Below, in pieces: positions 18,754 to 27,115 of a DNA stretch of 64,000 nucleotides. Every line of letters starts with the position of its first letter. The stretch's first letter is position 1. The notes under the pieces were generated by a model. That model was not told where the DNA came from and ran no database searches. It worked only from the letters and a program-made list of their open reading frames with translations. The position numbers were made by a program, and so were the translations under genes. Source of the stretch: DASUPK01 sp963821705 (GTDB taxonomy: Bacteria > Actinomycetota > Thermoleophilia > Solirubrobacterales > 70-9); assembly GCA_963821705.1 (NCBI GenBank), contig CAWGEV010000005.1, positions 1-64,000 of the forward strand, given 5' to 3'.

Positions 18754-20205
18754 GAGGGTGTCGCACAAACCTCCGTCCGGGCAGCCCCGGAGCATTCATG
18801 AATGAGCCAGAACTTCCTTCCTTGCGAGCGTGACCAGCAGCTGTTGATGCCCGCCGACCTGCGCGAGTGGTTGCCTGAGGACCACCTCGCCTGGTTCGTT
18901 CTCGACGCCGTCGAAGAGCTCGACTTGGAGCCCTTCTATGCGGCCTACCGCGGCGACGGCTGGGGCCGAGCCGCTCACGACCCGCAGATGATGGTGGCTT
19001 TGGTGCTCTACGCCTACGCGACCGGCGAGCGCTCGGCCAGGCGCATCGAGTGCCGCTGCGCCGAAGACATCGCCTACCGCGTGATCACCGCCAACGCCGT
19101 CCCCGACCACGCGACGATCGCCCGCTTCCGGGCCCGCCACGCCGAGCAGTTGGCCGAGCTCTTCACCCAGGTCCTCGGCCTCTGCGCCAAGGCCGGCCTG
19201 GTCTCGGTCGGCACGATCGCCCTCGACGGCACCCGAATCGTCGCCAACGCCGCCGACTCAGCCAACCGCACCTACGCTCAGCTCGCGACCGAGATCCTCG
19301 AGGAGGCGGCCCGGGTCGACGCAGCAGAAGACGAGGCCTTCGGCGAGGCCCGCGGCGATGAGCTGCCGCCCGAGCTGGCCGACCCCAACACCCGTCGCGC
19401 TCGCCTAAAGGAGGCCAAGCGCCGCCTCGATGAAGAGCACGAGACCAAGGTCGCCGAGATGGCCGCCTGGGAGCAGGCTGCGGCCGAACACACCGCCCGC
19501 ACCGGGCTGAAGCGAAAGGGCCGACCCAGCAAGCCCCGGCCGATCGCGCCGAAGGAGAGCTTGCGGATCAACACCACCGACCCCGACTCGCGCCCGGTGA
19601 AGACCGCCCGCGGCTTCATCCAGGGCTACACCGCCCAGGCGGTGGCGGCCGAGGGCCAGGTGATCCTCGCCGCCGAGGTGATCAGCGGCGCCAACGAGCG
19701 AGACCGCCTTCGCCCGATGGCCGAGGCTGCCGAGCGCGAGCTGGCCGCCGCCGGGATCAAGCAGCGCCCCGGGGTTGCACTCGCCGACGCCGGCTACTGG
19801 AACGGCGAGCAGATCGGCGCGCTGGAGGCAAAGGGAATGACGGTCCTGGTTCCCCCCGACGCCGACACCCGCCGAGCCCCGACCAAGATCAGAAGCGGAC
19901 CCCAATACGAGTGGATGCGAGAGCGGCTGACCGAACCAGAGTCACGAGCTCGATACCGCAGACGCCAGCAGATGATCGAGCCCGTCTTCGCCCAGATCAA
20001 GAACAACCTGAGAGCGGGGCGCTTCTCGCGGCGCGGCTTAGCCAGCTGCAGGGCCGAATGGCGCCTCACCGCCGCCACACACAACCTGATGAAGCTCTAC
20101 CGCAGTGGTTTGGCGGCGGCGGTGGCCTGAAAGGCCCCGCAACGTCATTGCGGTTCCGCGGAACCGCTTTCACCCCGGGGCGCCACGACTTTGCGCGACA
20201 GCCTC
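18754..20205 (+). mobile_element. IS1182-like insertion sequence with 4-bp target duplication
   Basis: A 1452-bp element with imperfect terminal inverted repeats: left GAGGGTGTCGCACAAA, right end (reverse complement) GAGGCTGTCGCGCAAA. It is flanked on both sides by CATG (18750-18753 and 20206-20209), a 4-bp palindromic direct repeat. Removing the element and one CATG rebuilds an intact class A palindrome. One transposase gene fills it. Confidence 0.88.
18802..20130 (+). CDS. IS1182-family transposase
   Basis: DDE transposase of 442 residues, full length and in one frame. N-terminal DUF772-like region (LREWLPEDHLAWFVLDAVEEL, HDPQMMVALVLYAYATGERSARRIE, PDHATIARFRARH) is followed by the catalytic core with TIALDGTRIVANAA, a charged helical insertion (about residues 165-245), GYTAQAVAAEGQVILAAEV, VALADAGYWN and the terminal RRQQMIEPVFAQIKNNL with the catalytic Glu. 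It appears intact and may still be active. Confidence 0.92.
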   Translation: MSQNFLPCERDQQLLMPADLREWLPEDHLAWFVLDAVEELDLEPFYAAYRGDGWGRAAHDPQMMVALVLYAYATGERSARRIECRCAEDIAYRVITANAVPDHATIARFRARHAEQLAELFTQVLGLCAKAGLVSVGTIALDGTRIVANAADSANRTYAQLATEILEEAARVDAAEDEAFGEARGDELPPELADPNTRRARLKEAKRRLDEEHETKVAEMAAWEQAAAEHTARTGLKRKGRPSKPRPIAPKESLRINTTDPDSRPVKTARGFIQGYTAQAVAAEGQVILAAEVISGANERDRLRPMAEAAERELAAAGIKQRPGVALADAGYWNGEQIGALEAKGMTVLVPPDADTRRAPTKIRSGPQYEWMRERLTEPESRARYRRRQQMIEPVFAQIKNNLRAGRFSRRGLASCRAEWRLTAATHNLMKLYRSGLAAAVA

Positions 20206-20234
20206 CATGGAAAGCGGCGGTTTGAGCTGGTTCT

Positions 20235-20256
20235 CCTGCTTTTCGCGGAAAGCAGG
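20235..20256. repeat. Palindrome, class C (loop TCGCGG)
   Basis: Perfect 8-bp stem CCTGCTTT / AAAGCAGG around loop TCGCGG, 41 bases downstream of the stop of the minus-strand secreted-protein gene. Member of the interspersed family described in the findings. Confidence 0.75.
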
Positions 20257-20296
20257 CGGGAGGATCTTGCCGGTCAGGAGGCCGCAGGAGGCGCGG

Positions 20297-21055
20297 CTAG
20301 ACCGGGAGCAGATTCGCCTTCTTCTTGCACTTCTTGCGCTTTTTGTGGGAGTGCTTCTTCTTGCACTTCTTGAGCGCCGCCGCCCGTTGGCCGGTGTCGG
20401 CCAGCGTCAAGCGGAAAGCGGCAATGCCGCCTCCGGTGACGATATTCATCCACGGAGCCGCGCCGTCTGGGTCTGAATAGAAGCGCTCAACGAAGTAGCC
20501 GCTCGCGTCGGATGCGCCGGCCGAATTCGTAAGCACGCCGGTGCAAACGGTGTCGGCCGCGTAGCTTGCGGAGGGATTGGAGAACCGGATGATCAAGCCT
20601 CCGCCCGGGAAGCTGAAGGGGGCCTGCGCCTTGAACTGGAGCTCGAAGTTTCCAAAGCTCGCATCGCCCCTTGGGTTGGCCGGCGTTTGATTGTTGGTGG
20701 CGATCGTCGTAAAGGCTTTAGCGGGCACATCGCCTCCGTTGGCGGCCGTTGGCGCCATCGCGATCTCGAGCTGGATATCGGCCTGGGGGTTCATCGCGCT
20801 TAGATCGAAGGCGAGGACGTCGCCGGTCTTCAGCTGGAAGGCGGGGATGTTCTTGTAGACGAAGCCCGAGAAGGGAGTCCAGACCGGGGCACCGCCGCCC
20901 ATGCCGAACGGATAGCAACTGGCTTCGCTGTCGGGTCCGCTCTTGGGGGCGATAGTCAGCGTCGTGGCCGCGGCTGGCGCGATCGCGGCTTGCCCGGCCC
21001 CGAGCAAGACCGCAGCGATGGCGAGTACACCGAGAGCTCGTCTTATGGGAGTCAT
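20297..21055 (-). CDS. Secreted protein with Lys/Cys-rich C-terminal tail
   Basis: A 252-residue exported protein of unknown function. Residues 1-30 form a signal peptide (MTPIRRALGVLAIAAVLLGAG, cleavage near AAATTL). The body is Gly/Ala/Pro-rich and beta-like, with one Cys near residue 46 and another in DTVCTGVL. The tail, RAAALKKCKKKHSHKKRKKC followed by KKKANLLPV, is nearly the same as that of the protein at 33407-34066. Such KKCKKK tails recur in Thermoleophilia exported proteins and may serve as a surface-retention signal (inference). A class C palindrome follows the gene. Confidence 0.75.
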   Translation of the reverse strand: MTPIRRALGVLAIAAVLLGAGQAAIAPAAATTLTIAPKSGPDSEASCYPFGMGGGAPVWTPFSGFVYKNIPAFQLKTGDVLAFDLSAMNPQADIQLEIAMAPTAANGGDVPAKAFTTIATNNQTPANPRGDASFGNFELQFKAQAPFSFPGGGLIIRFSNPSASYAADTVCTGVLTNSAGASDASGYFVERFYSDPDGAAPWMNIVTGGGIAAFRLTLADTGQRAAALKKCKKKHSHKKRKKCKKKANLLPV

Positions 21056-21454
21056 CTAGTCCCGCGCCCGAAGGCGGTCAGCTTCCCCCGAAACGACTCT
21101 ACACGCTGTCAGTACAGGCGCGCCCCCGTGCTGAACAGCTAGTCGCCGAGCGTGTCTTCGAGCTCGACGCCCGACGGTCTTAGAAAGCGCCGCTTACGGT
21201 GTCGGCGATGGCTGACCCAGGGGCAACGCTCTCACCTGCCGTGTAGGTTGCGGCGAGCTCGGGCTTGGGTCCTGCGCGGAGTAGCCTGAAACCGGGAACC
21301 GGCTCATGGAGCGGCCGTCGGCTAATGAACGAGTGGCTCGCGGCAAGACAGCTCGCGCCAAAGTAAGCCGCTCCAGCCACGGCGTCTGGGAGCCGCCCTC
21401 CGACAGAACGAGCCCCCTCGCCTTGCTGGAGCGGCACGAGGGGCGCCCCTAGCG
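21056..21454. other. Gene-free interval
   Basis: About 400 bp between divergent genes. It must contain promoters for the secreted protein and the WS/DGAT gene. I see no palindrome of the local family and no credible small gene. Confidence 0.45.
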
Positions 21455-22849
21455 ATGGCCACCACACAGCGGATGTCGCACGCCGACGCCGCCTGGCTGC
21501 ACATGGATGAGCCGACCAACCTGATGGTGATCACCGGCGTGCTCTGGTTCGATCAACCGCCCGACTGGGAGGGCGTCCGCGAGAGGATCAGGGAGCGGAT
21601 GGTCGACCGTTTCCCGCGCTTTCGCCAGCGGGTGGTGGAGGGAACGGGCCCGCTCTCGGGGCCGCACTGGGAGGACGACCCGACCTTCGACCTCGACCTT
21701 CACCTCCATCGCATCCGGCTGGCGAACCCCGGCGACCGCTCCGTGCTCCAGGCCTTTGTCGCTGACCAGATGGCGACCCCGCTCGATCGTGCTCAGCCCC
21801 TCTGGCAGTTCCACTTCGTCGACGGCTACGGCGAAGGGGCCGCGCTCGTCGGTCGGATCCACCACTGCATCGCCGACGGCATCGCGCTCGCGCGCGTGGT
21901 CTTCTCGCTCACAGACGAGTCGCCCGATGCCGGGATCGTGCCTCCCGATGATGAGGCGGGCTCCGAGCGGCGGAGCGGGCCGCTGGGTGGGCTGGTCCGC
22001 CCGGCCGCCGGTGCGCTCTCGCTCGCCCGCGGCGCGGCGGGAACGATGACGCGCGAGGCGATCGAGGTGGGGATGCGCCCCTCGCGCCTGCGCGAGCTGG
22101 CGGCGGCCGCTCGCGCCGACGCGGCGACGCTGGCGAAGCTTCTGCTCCCGGGCGCCGATCCACCGTCCCCGTTGAAGGGAGAGCTGGGGATCGCACAGCG
22201 CGTTGCCTGGTCGGAACCGATCCGGCTGGAACGGGTCAAGGCGATGGGCCACCGGACGGGCACCACCGTCAACGACGTGCTGCTGACTGCGGTCAGCGGG
22301 GCGCTGCGCCGCTATCTGAGCGAGCGCGAGGCGCCGGTCGAGCAGCTGACCGCACTGGTCCCCTTCAACCTGCGGCCGCTCGATCAGCCGCTGCCGACCG
22401 AGCTCGGCAACCGCTTCGGCCTCGTCTACCTGGCGCTCCCGGTGGGAATCAAGGACGGCCGCCGGAGGCTGGACGAGATCCACAGGCGGATGGAGAAGAT
22501 CAAGCAGTCTTCGGAGGGCGCGCTCTCCTACGGCCTGCTCGACGTGATCGGCCGGACACCGACCCGGGTCGAGAAGGTGCTCGTCGACCTGTTCACGACC
22601 AAGGGAAGCGCGGTGATGACCAACGTGCCGGGCCCCCGGCAGCCGGTCTACCTGGCGGGGACTCCGGTGCGCGGGATCCTCGTCTGGGCGCCCTGCTCCG
22701 GAGGCGTGTCGATGAGCGTCGCGATCTTCAGCTACGCGGGCAAGGTCACCCTCGGGGTGATGACAGACGCGAGGCTGGTTCCCGACCCCGAGAAGATCAT
22801 CGAGGCATTCGAGCCCGAACTCGACGCCCTCGACCGCGAAGCGTCCTAG
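21455..22849 (+). CDS. Wax ester synthase / diacylglycerol acyltransferase (WS/DGAT)
   Basis: Membrane-associated acyltransferase making wax esters or triacylglycerol from acyl-CoA. The 464-residue protein begins MATTQRMSHADAAWLHMDEP as in the family, carries the catalytic HHxxxDG motif as RIHHCIADGIALARVV (about residue 133), and has DVLLTAVSGALRRYL, PFNLRPLDQPLPTELGNRFG and MTNVPGPRQPVYLAG in the C-terminal half. Full length and intact. A second, diverged copy lies at 46225-47757 outside the accessory region, so this one may be a mobile paralogue. Confidence 0.92.
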   Translation: MATTQRMSHADAAWLHMDEPTNLMVITGVLWFDQPPDWEGVRERIRERMVDRFPRFRQRVVEGTGPLSGPHWEDDPTFDLDLHLHRIRLANPGDRSVLQAFVADQMATPLDRAQPLWQFHFVDGYGEGAALVGRIHHCIADGIALARVVFSLTDESPDAGIVPPDDEAGSERRSGPLGGLVRPAAGALSLARGAAGTMTREAIEVGMRPSRLRELAAAARADAATLAKLLLPGADPPSPLKGELGIAQRVAWSEPIRLERVKAMGHRTGTTVNDVLLTAVSGALRRYLSEREAPVEQLTALVPFNLRPLDQPLPTELGNRFGLVYLALPVGIKDGRRRLDEIHRRMEKIKQSSEGALSYGLLDVIGRTPTRVEKVLVDLFTTKGSAVMTNVPGPRQPVYLAGTPVRGILVWAPCSGGVSMSVAIFSYAGKVTLGVMTDARLVPDPEKIIEAFEPELDALDREAS

Positions 22850-23240
22850 GCACGGCCGCGGGGGCAAGGAGCTGCTCACCCCCTTCTCTTTCAGGGCTCC
22901 TGTTCGCAGGAGCGAAGGGTGCGCCCAGGAACTCCGAGGCAGCTCGCCCCCCAGTAAAGAACCGACCGGTCCTTTACGGCAAGGCACGAAACCGCTGCTT
23001 TGCATGGAAAGGAGCGCTCAACCCAGTCCGTGGTCAGCAGGAGAGCCTCACGGCCGCCGCGGCTGCCGGGGACGACCGGATCCAGTCTCAGGCCCAGGCC
23101 GGATCGGCCCGGAGACCTTCACCCACGGTACCTCCGAGCAGCGGCCCCACTGGCTCCAGACCGGCTTCGACTCTCGGGGAAGCTGGAGTCCCGCGACACC
23201 TTCTCGGGCGCCATCTAGCGGCGTCCGCGGACTACGCCGG
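22850..23240. other. Intergenic interval containing a palindrome
   Basis: About 390 bp between the convergent WS/DGAT and flavoprotein genes. It holds a CTCCTG-rich stretch around 22870-22910 and the palindrome at 22995. No credible gene is seen. Confidence 0.5.
22996..23013. repeat. Palindrome, class A (loop GCATGG), slightly degenerate
   Basis: TGCTTTGCATGGAAAGGA. Same core as the perfect GCTTTGCATGGAAAGC copies, with the last C changed to G. Confidence 0.6.
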
Positions 23241-24644
23241 CTAAGCCTCAGTCCGGCCGGCGGAGACTTCCCATTCGCGCCGCTTCTCGGCGTACTCGTC
23301 CGGGAGGGCGAGGTTGAGATGCTCCGCCACATCGAGCCAGCGAAGGGCGGCCCGGTATTCGTTCTTGCGAGCGTCGGCGTCGGCCGCGGTGAGCGCCAGC
23401 TCGAGGGCCTCGCGCTGTTCCCGCTCGGCCTCCTCGCGGCTTTCGCCGTGGAGCGGCTCGAGGTCCTCCAGCGACATCCCGAGGCCGCGCTTGGACAGGT
23501 AGGGAGCCAGATGCCTCCCGGCGACCTTGGCGGGCGGCCACCACAAGGGCTTACCGCTTTCCGCCGACGAGGCCGCCCGGAGTCCGACCGCCGCGCCCAC
23601 TATCTGCGCCCAGCGTCCGACCGCCGCACGCAGATAGTGGGGTGCCCCTCCGGTGAAGAGGACGCCGCGCAGCGTCGGCTGGAACGTCTCCCGCGTTGCG
23701 TCCGGGTCGAAGATGGAAGCGATCTCCGAGGCGGCCACGTCGGCTTGCTGAGCGGCCACACCGCCCTGCTTGATCGGGAACCAGGTCGAGTCCCCCGCGG
23801 CGTAGACCCGGGGTGTCCCCTCGACCCGCATGGCCGAGTCGGTACCGATGAAGCCGTCCTGCCCCTGCGGGATCCCCTCGATCGGTCCCACCGTGAGGCG
23901 CGGTGAAGCGACCACGCGGTCGGCCGGGATGACGCGTCCATCGTGAAGGCTCAGCCCACCCTCCTGGATGCCCGCGGCACGGGCATCGGTGACCAGTTCC
24001 ACTCCCGCCTGATCGAGTAGATCGCGCACCGCGTCGCTCGCCCGCCCGCCGAACAGGGCCAGCGGCGAGCTCTCGTGGGTTACCAGGGACAGCTTGGTGT
24101 CCGCCCCCCGCTCCCGAAGATCAGTGGCCGTCAGAAGCGCCAGCTCGTAGATCGGCAGCGGCCATTGGATCGAGGTGGGGATGGCGAAGGCCACTCGCTC
24201 GACCTCGCCTTTCTCCGCCGCGAGCAGCAGCTCGCGGATCGCGGCGTTGTCGCGCGGTCCCCGGTAGGTCAAAGCCCCCGCCAGCTCCGGCTCGCTGGAC
24301 GCGCCGATCGCGAGCAGCAGCGCGTCGTAGGGGACCTCGGCTCCCGACTCGGTGTAGGCGATCCGGGCCTTGGCGTCGATGCCGCGGAGGGCATCGCGGC
24401 GATGCGTGGCGCCGACGTCCCGACATAGGTCGGCAAGCGGGAGCGCGGCGGGTGGTGTGATCCCGAAGGGCTCCGCGACGGCCAGTGCGGGGAGAATGAG
24501 CTCATCGTTCGGCGCGATCAGCTCGAGAACGATGTGCGGGTACAACGCGTCATAGAGCGCCAACGCGTCATAGAGCGCCAACGCGGCCTCTACGGCCGCA
24601 ACCCCCCCGCCGGCGATCACAACCTTGAACTGACCTTCACCCAT
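23241..24644 (-). CDS. FAD-dependent NAD(P)/quinone oxidoreductase (SQR/NDH-2-like)
   Basis: Single-domain flavoprotein related to sulfide:quinone oxidoreductases and type II NADH dehydrogenases. I chose the ATG at 24644 because GGAGTGAAG lies just upstream and the FAD site follows at once: FKVVIAGGGVAAVEAALAL. Further motifs are YDALLLAIGASSEP and RVYAAGDSTWFPIKQGGVAAQQAD (second FAD motif). The redox Cys pair of true SQRs is not evident, so sulfide as substrate is unlikely. An exact 18-bp tandem duplication at 24543-24578 lengthens the first FAD-site helix by six residues (LALYDA repeated), which is odd so close to the cofactor. Confidence 0.82.
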   Translation of the reverse strand: MGEGQFKVVIAGGGVAAVEAALALYDALALYDALYPHIVLELIAPNDELILPALAVAEPFGITPPAALPLADLCRDVGATHRRDALRGIDAKARIAYTESGAEVPYDALLLAIGASSEPELAGALTYRGPRDNAAIRELLLAAEKGEVERVAFAIPTSIQWPLPIYELALLTATDLRERGADTKLSLVTHESSPLALFGGRASDAVRDLLDQAGVELVTDARAAGIQEGGLSLHDGRVIPADRVVASPRLTVGPIEGIPQGQDGFIGTDSAMRVEGTPRVYAAGDSTWFPIKQGGVAAQQADVAASEIASIFDPDATRETFQPTLRGVLFTGGAPHYLRAAVGRWAQIVGAAVGLRAASSAESGKPLWWPPAKVAGRHLAPYLSKRGLGMSLEDLEPLHGESREEAEREQREALELALTAADADARKNEYRAALRWLDVAEHLNLALPDEYAEKRREWEVSAGRTEA

Positions 24645-24753
24645 CACTTCACTCCTACGAGCTCTGGGACCAAGGTGATTCGAGGCTATAGCCGCACTCG
24701 CGCTCCGCATCGGGGGTAACTACGTAGGCTCGCAGGTCCTCTCCCCGGTCCGG

Positions 24754-24819
24754 TGCGGTTTGCCGGCCTTGCCTAAAGCGCGCCGACAGGATTCGAACCT
24801 GTGACCTACGGTTTCGTAG
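24754..24819 (-). repeat. tRNA-Arg 3'-end fragment with the tRNA-side arm (att-like, copy 3)
   Basis: Positions 24779-24819 match the tRNA-Arg 3' half with one C missing in the acceptor stem and a few changes. The adjoining GCGGTTTGCCGGCCTT (24754-24769) and the bases up to the tRNA end match the sequence just past the 3' end of the intact tRNA-Arg (44586-44609). It therefore resembles the tRNA-side junction of a second integration. Confidence 0.75.
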
Positions 24820-24825
24820 AGGCAG

Positions 24826-24892
24826 GCCGCTTTCCTACTTTCCTATGGAGTGTGGAGCCGCGGTCCACGCTTCTGTTTCACGCGAAAGCGGC
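24826..24892. repeat. Extended palindrome-family inverted repeat next to tRNA fragment
   Basis: GCCGCTTT at 24826-24833 is matched by AAAGCGGC at 24885-24892, with CACGCG before the right arm as in class C loops. The arms are about 50 bp apart, so this may be a palindrome enlarged by an insertion. Confidence 0.45.
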
Positions 24893-24939
24893 AGCGCGCC
24901 CCGAAAATCTCAGGCGAGTCTTGTCCGGCGTCACCAGGG

Positions 24940-25665
24940 TCATCCGCCCGCGACGAACTCGCGCAGCGCCACCCTGCCGCCACCAATCAGCGGCTCGCCG
25001 TGCGCGAACAAGAGATTGTCGAAATCGAGGTCGAGCAGCCGGCGAAGCGACTCGCGCAGCCCGGCCCGCACCGGCAAGGGGTCATCGCCCATCAGGAATC
25101 CGGGCACGAAGGTAAGCCGACCGCCGCGCGGGCGCGTGAGGCCGTCGGCGAACGCAACCGCGCCGCCGTCGGCGATCCGGATGTGTAGCGCGGTGTCGTC
25201 CGGGCAGATGGCTCCCAGCTGGTGCGCGGTGATCCCTGGCGCCAGCTCCTCTCCGAACGCGAAGCCCTCGACCTTCGGACCGCGCTCGAACTCGTGCAAG
25301 CCGGCGTCGCTGCAACGAATCGGGCAGCCGAACGCCTCCGCATAGCGCTCGCTATGGCGGAGATGGTGGCGGTTGGTGAGGACGATCTGGCTCGGGGTCT
25401 CTCGCTGTTCGAACCACTCGAGACCCTCACGCGGCACCATCGGGTCGAGGACGACCCGGGCGGGCTCGATGTAGTACGAGCCCACAGGCAGCCTGATTCT
25501 CGGGTGGATCGCTGTCCAGTGGTGGACGCCGGGGAGCACCTCGCGGATCGGCCGGTGCGATGCGAGCTCAAGAACGAGCGGACGGAGAAACTGCGGCCAC
25601 GCCGCGCCGGCGAGCTGGACGCCGTACCGGGCCTGACGGGTGAGAGGCTCGAGCAGCGCCATCAT
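24940..25665 (-). CDS. Metallo-beta-lactamase-fold protein with degenerate metal site
   Basis: Resembles MBL-fold hydrolases in overall order: VLPGVHHWTAIHPRI, PVGSYYIEPARVVLDPMV, QIVLTNRHHLRHSERYAEAFG, VAFADGL and NLLFAHGEPLIGGG. The usual HxHxDH metal motif is replaced by NRHHLRHS, lacking the Asp, so catalysis by the standard dinuclear mechanism is doubtful; this variant is common in small actinobacterial MBL-like proteins. The first 35 residues are poorly conserved and the true start may be lower. Substrate unknown. Confidence 0.65.
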   Translation of the reverse strand: MMALLEPLTRQARYGVQLAGAAWPQFLRPLVLELASHRPIREVLPGVHHWTAIHPRIRLPVGSYYIEPARVVLDPMVPREGLEWFEQRETPSQIVLTNRHHLRHSERYAEAFGCPIRCSDAGLHEFERGPKVEGFAFGEELAPGITAHQLGAICPDDTALHIRIADGGAVAFADGLTRPRGGRLTFVPGFLMGDDPLPVRAGLRESLRRLLDLDFDNLLFAHGEPLIGGGRVALREFVAGG

Positions 25666-25890
25666 CAGGACGTTATACGCGCGCCCAATGCATGATGGAC
25701 AGGCGATTCATTTCTCTCTCTAGGTACTAGACCCTTAAGCAGATCCAGTGGCACCACCGATGTGCAGGGCCTCGATGAGGAAAAGGGTATGAGCTGTCCG
25801 TATACCCACATCGGGAGATAGGCCGCTTAAGGTGGACGATTCACTCTGGCAGTTTGCCGCGCTGTCGCTTTGCCAAGCGGAGCAGCACAG

Positions 25891-27048
25891 GTGACCTCCC
25901 CGCAGCCCGGCCCTCCCGATCGGTTGCAGCAGCGTCGGCGGCTCGAGCGTCGGCGCCTCGAGCGTCGGCGCCGTTTTCGCCGGCGGCGCATAACCGCAGC
26001 TCTGATCGTGTTGGTCCCGACCGGCCTACTCGTGATCTGGCTCTCGAGCGGAACCCACCAGGGACAGGGTCCAGCCTCCGACAACCGCGCCCTCACGCGT
26101 CCAAGGTCCGACCCATCGGTCCTGCCGGGCGACCTCCTGATCGCCGATCGCGGCAACAACCGCCTACTCGAGCTGGATCCCGCCGGCCATGTCGTCTGGC
26201 AGTTCCCTCGCCCCGGTGATCTGCGTCCCGGCCAGACGTTCAAGTCCCCTGACGACGCCTTCTTCGATCACAGCGGACAGTTCGTGGTCGCCACCCAGGA
26301 GGACGACTTCGTGATCAGCGTCATCGATGTTCGCCGCCACAGAATTGTCTACCGCTATGGGCGTCCAGGAGTTCCCGGGGCGACGCCGAATCGGCTCAAC
26401 AATCCCGACGACGCTATCCCGATGGCGGGCGGCACGATCCTCAGCGCCGACATCAAGAACTGCCGTTTAGTCATTCTCCACCCGCCCTCCCATGCTCCGG
26501 TGCGGCAGCTCGGATCGACCGGACTGTGCATCCACAACCCACCGCTGTCCTTCGCCAGCCCCAATGGGGCCTTCCCAACTTCCAGTGGCGCGACAGTCGT
26601 CACCGAGATCAGCGGGGATTGGATCGACCTGCTGGCCCCCTCAGGGAAGCTGATCAGCGCCACTCACCCGCCGGGTTTCAGCTACCCCTCGGACACGAAC
26701 GAGGTCAAGCCGGGTCTCTTTCTGAGCGCCGACTACGTCCATCCGGGCGCCATCGAAATGTTCGATCTCCGTGGCCGCCTGAAATGGCGATATGCCCCCA
26801 AGGGCAGACACGCACTCGATAAGCCGTCGCTCGCCGTGCCGCTTCCCAACGGGGACGTCCTAGCCAACGACGATGACAACAACCGGGTCATCGTGGTCAA
26901 CCCGCGGACCAACCAGATCGTCTGGCAATACGGCCACACAGGTCGACCCGGTCGAGGCCCCGGATACCTGAACGATCCCGATGGCCTTGATCTCGCGCCG
27001 CCCCATTCGCTGCTGCGACAATTCCCCAGCGCACGACCGCCAGGTTGA
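25891..27048 (+). CDS. Membrane-anchored beta-propeller (NHL/PQQ-like) protein
   Basis: Exported protein of about 385 residues. I prefer the GTG at 25891 with GGAG 9 bases upstream; a TTG at 25870 is an alternative. A strongly basic N-terminus containing a repeated RRRLE unit (12-bp repeat) is followed by one membrane helix (AALIVLVPTGLLVIWL, about residues 36-51) and a propeller of blades such as DLLIADRGNNRLLELDPAGHVVW, SGQFVVATQEDDFVISVIDV and GDVLANDDDNNRVIVVNPRT. Related proteins are called arylsulfotransferase-like or PQQ-binding-like, without proven function. It is not in an operon with its neighbours. Confidence 0.7.
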   Translation: MTSPQPGPPDRLQQRRRLERRRLERRRRFRRRRITAALIVLVPTGLLVIWLSSGTHQGQGPASDNRALTRPRSDPSVLPGDLLIADRGNNRLLELDPAGHVVWQFPRPGDLRPGQTFKSPDDAFFDHSGQFVVATQEDDFVISVIDVRRHRIVYRYGRPGVPGATPNRLNNPDDAIPMAGGTILSADIKNCRLVILHPPSHAPVRQLGSTGLCIHNPPLSFASPNGAFPTSSGATVVTEISGDWIDLLAPSGKLISATHPPGFSYPSDTNEVKPGLFLSADYVHPGAIEMFDLRGRLKWRYAPKGRHALDKPSLAVPLPNGDVLANDDDNNRVIVVNPRTNQIVWQYGHTGRPGRGPGYLNDPDGLDLAPPHSLLRQFPSARPPG

Positions 27049-27115
27049 AATTGGGCGCACGGCCGCGGCGCAAGCGGAAGCGCCAGCGGACCGGAGAGCC
27101 GAGGCCTCGGCGGGA

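Noticed and set aside
23004..23906. Plus-strand frame of 300 codons starting in a palindrome
   Set aside because: Antisense to the flavoprotein gene and starts within the repeat; Arg/Pro-rich with no domain.
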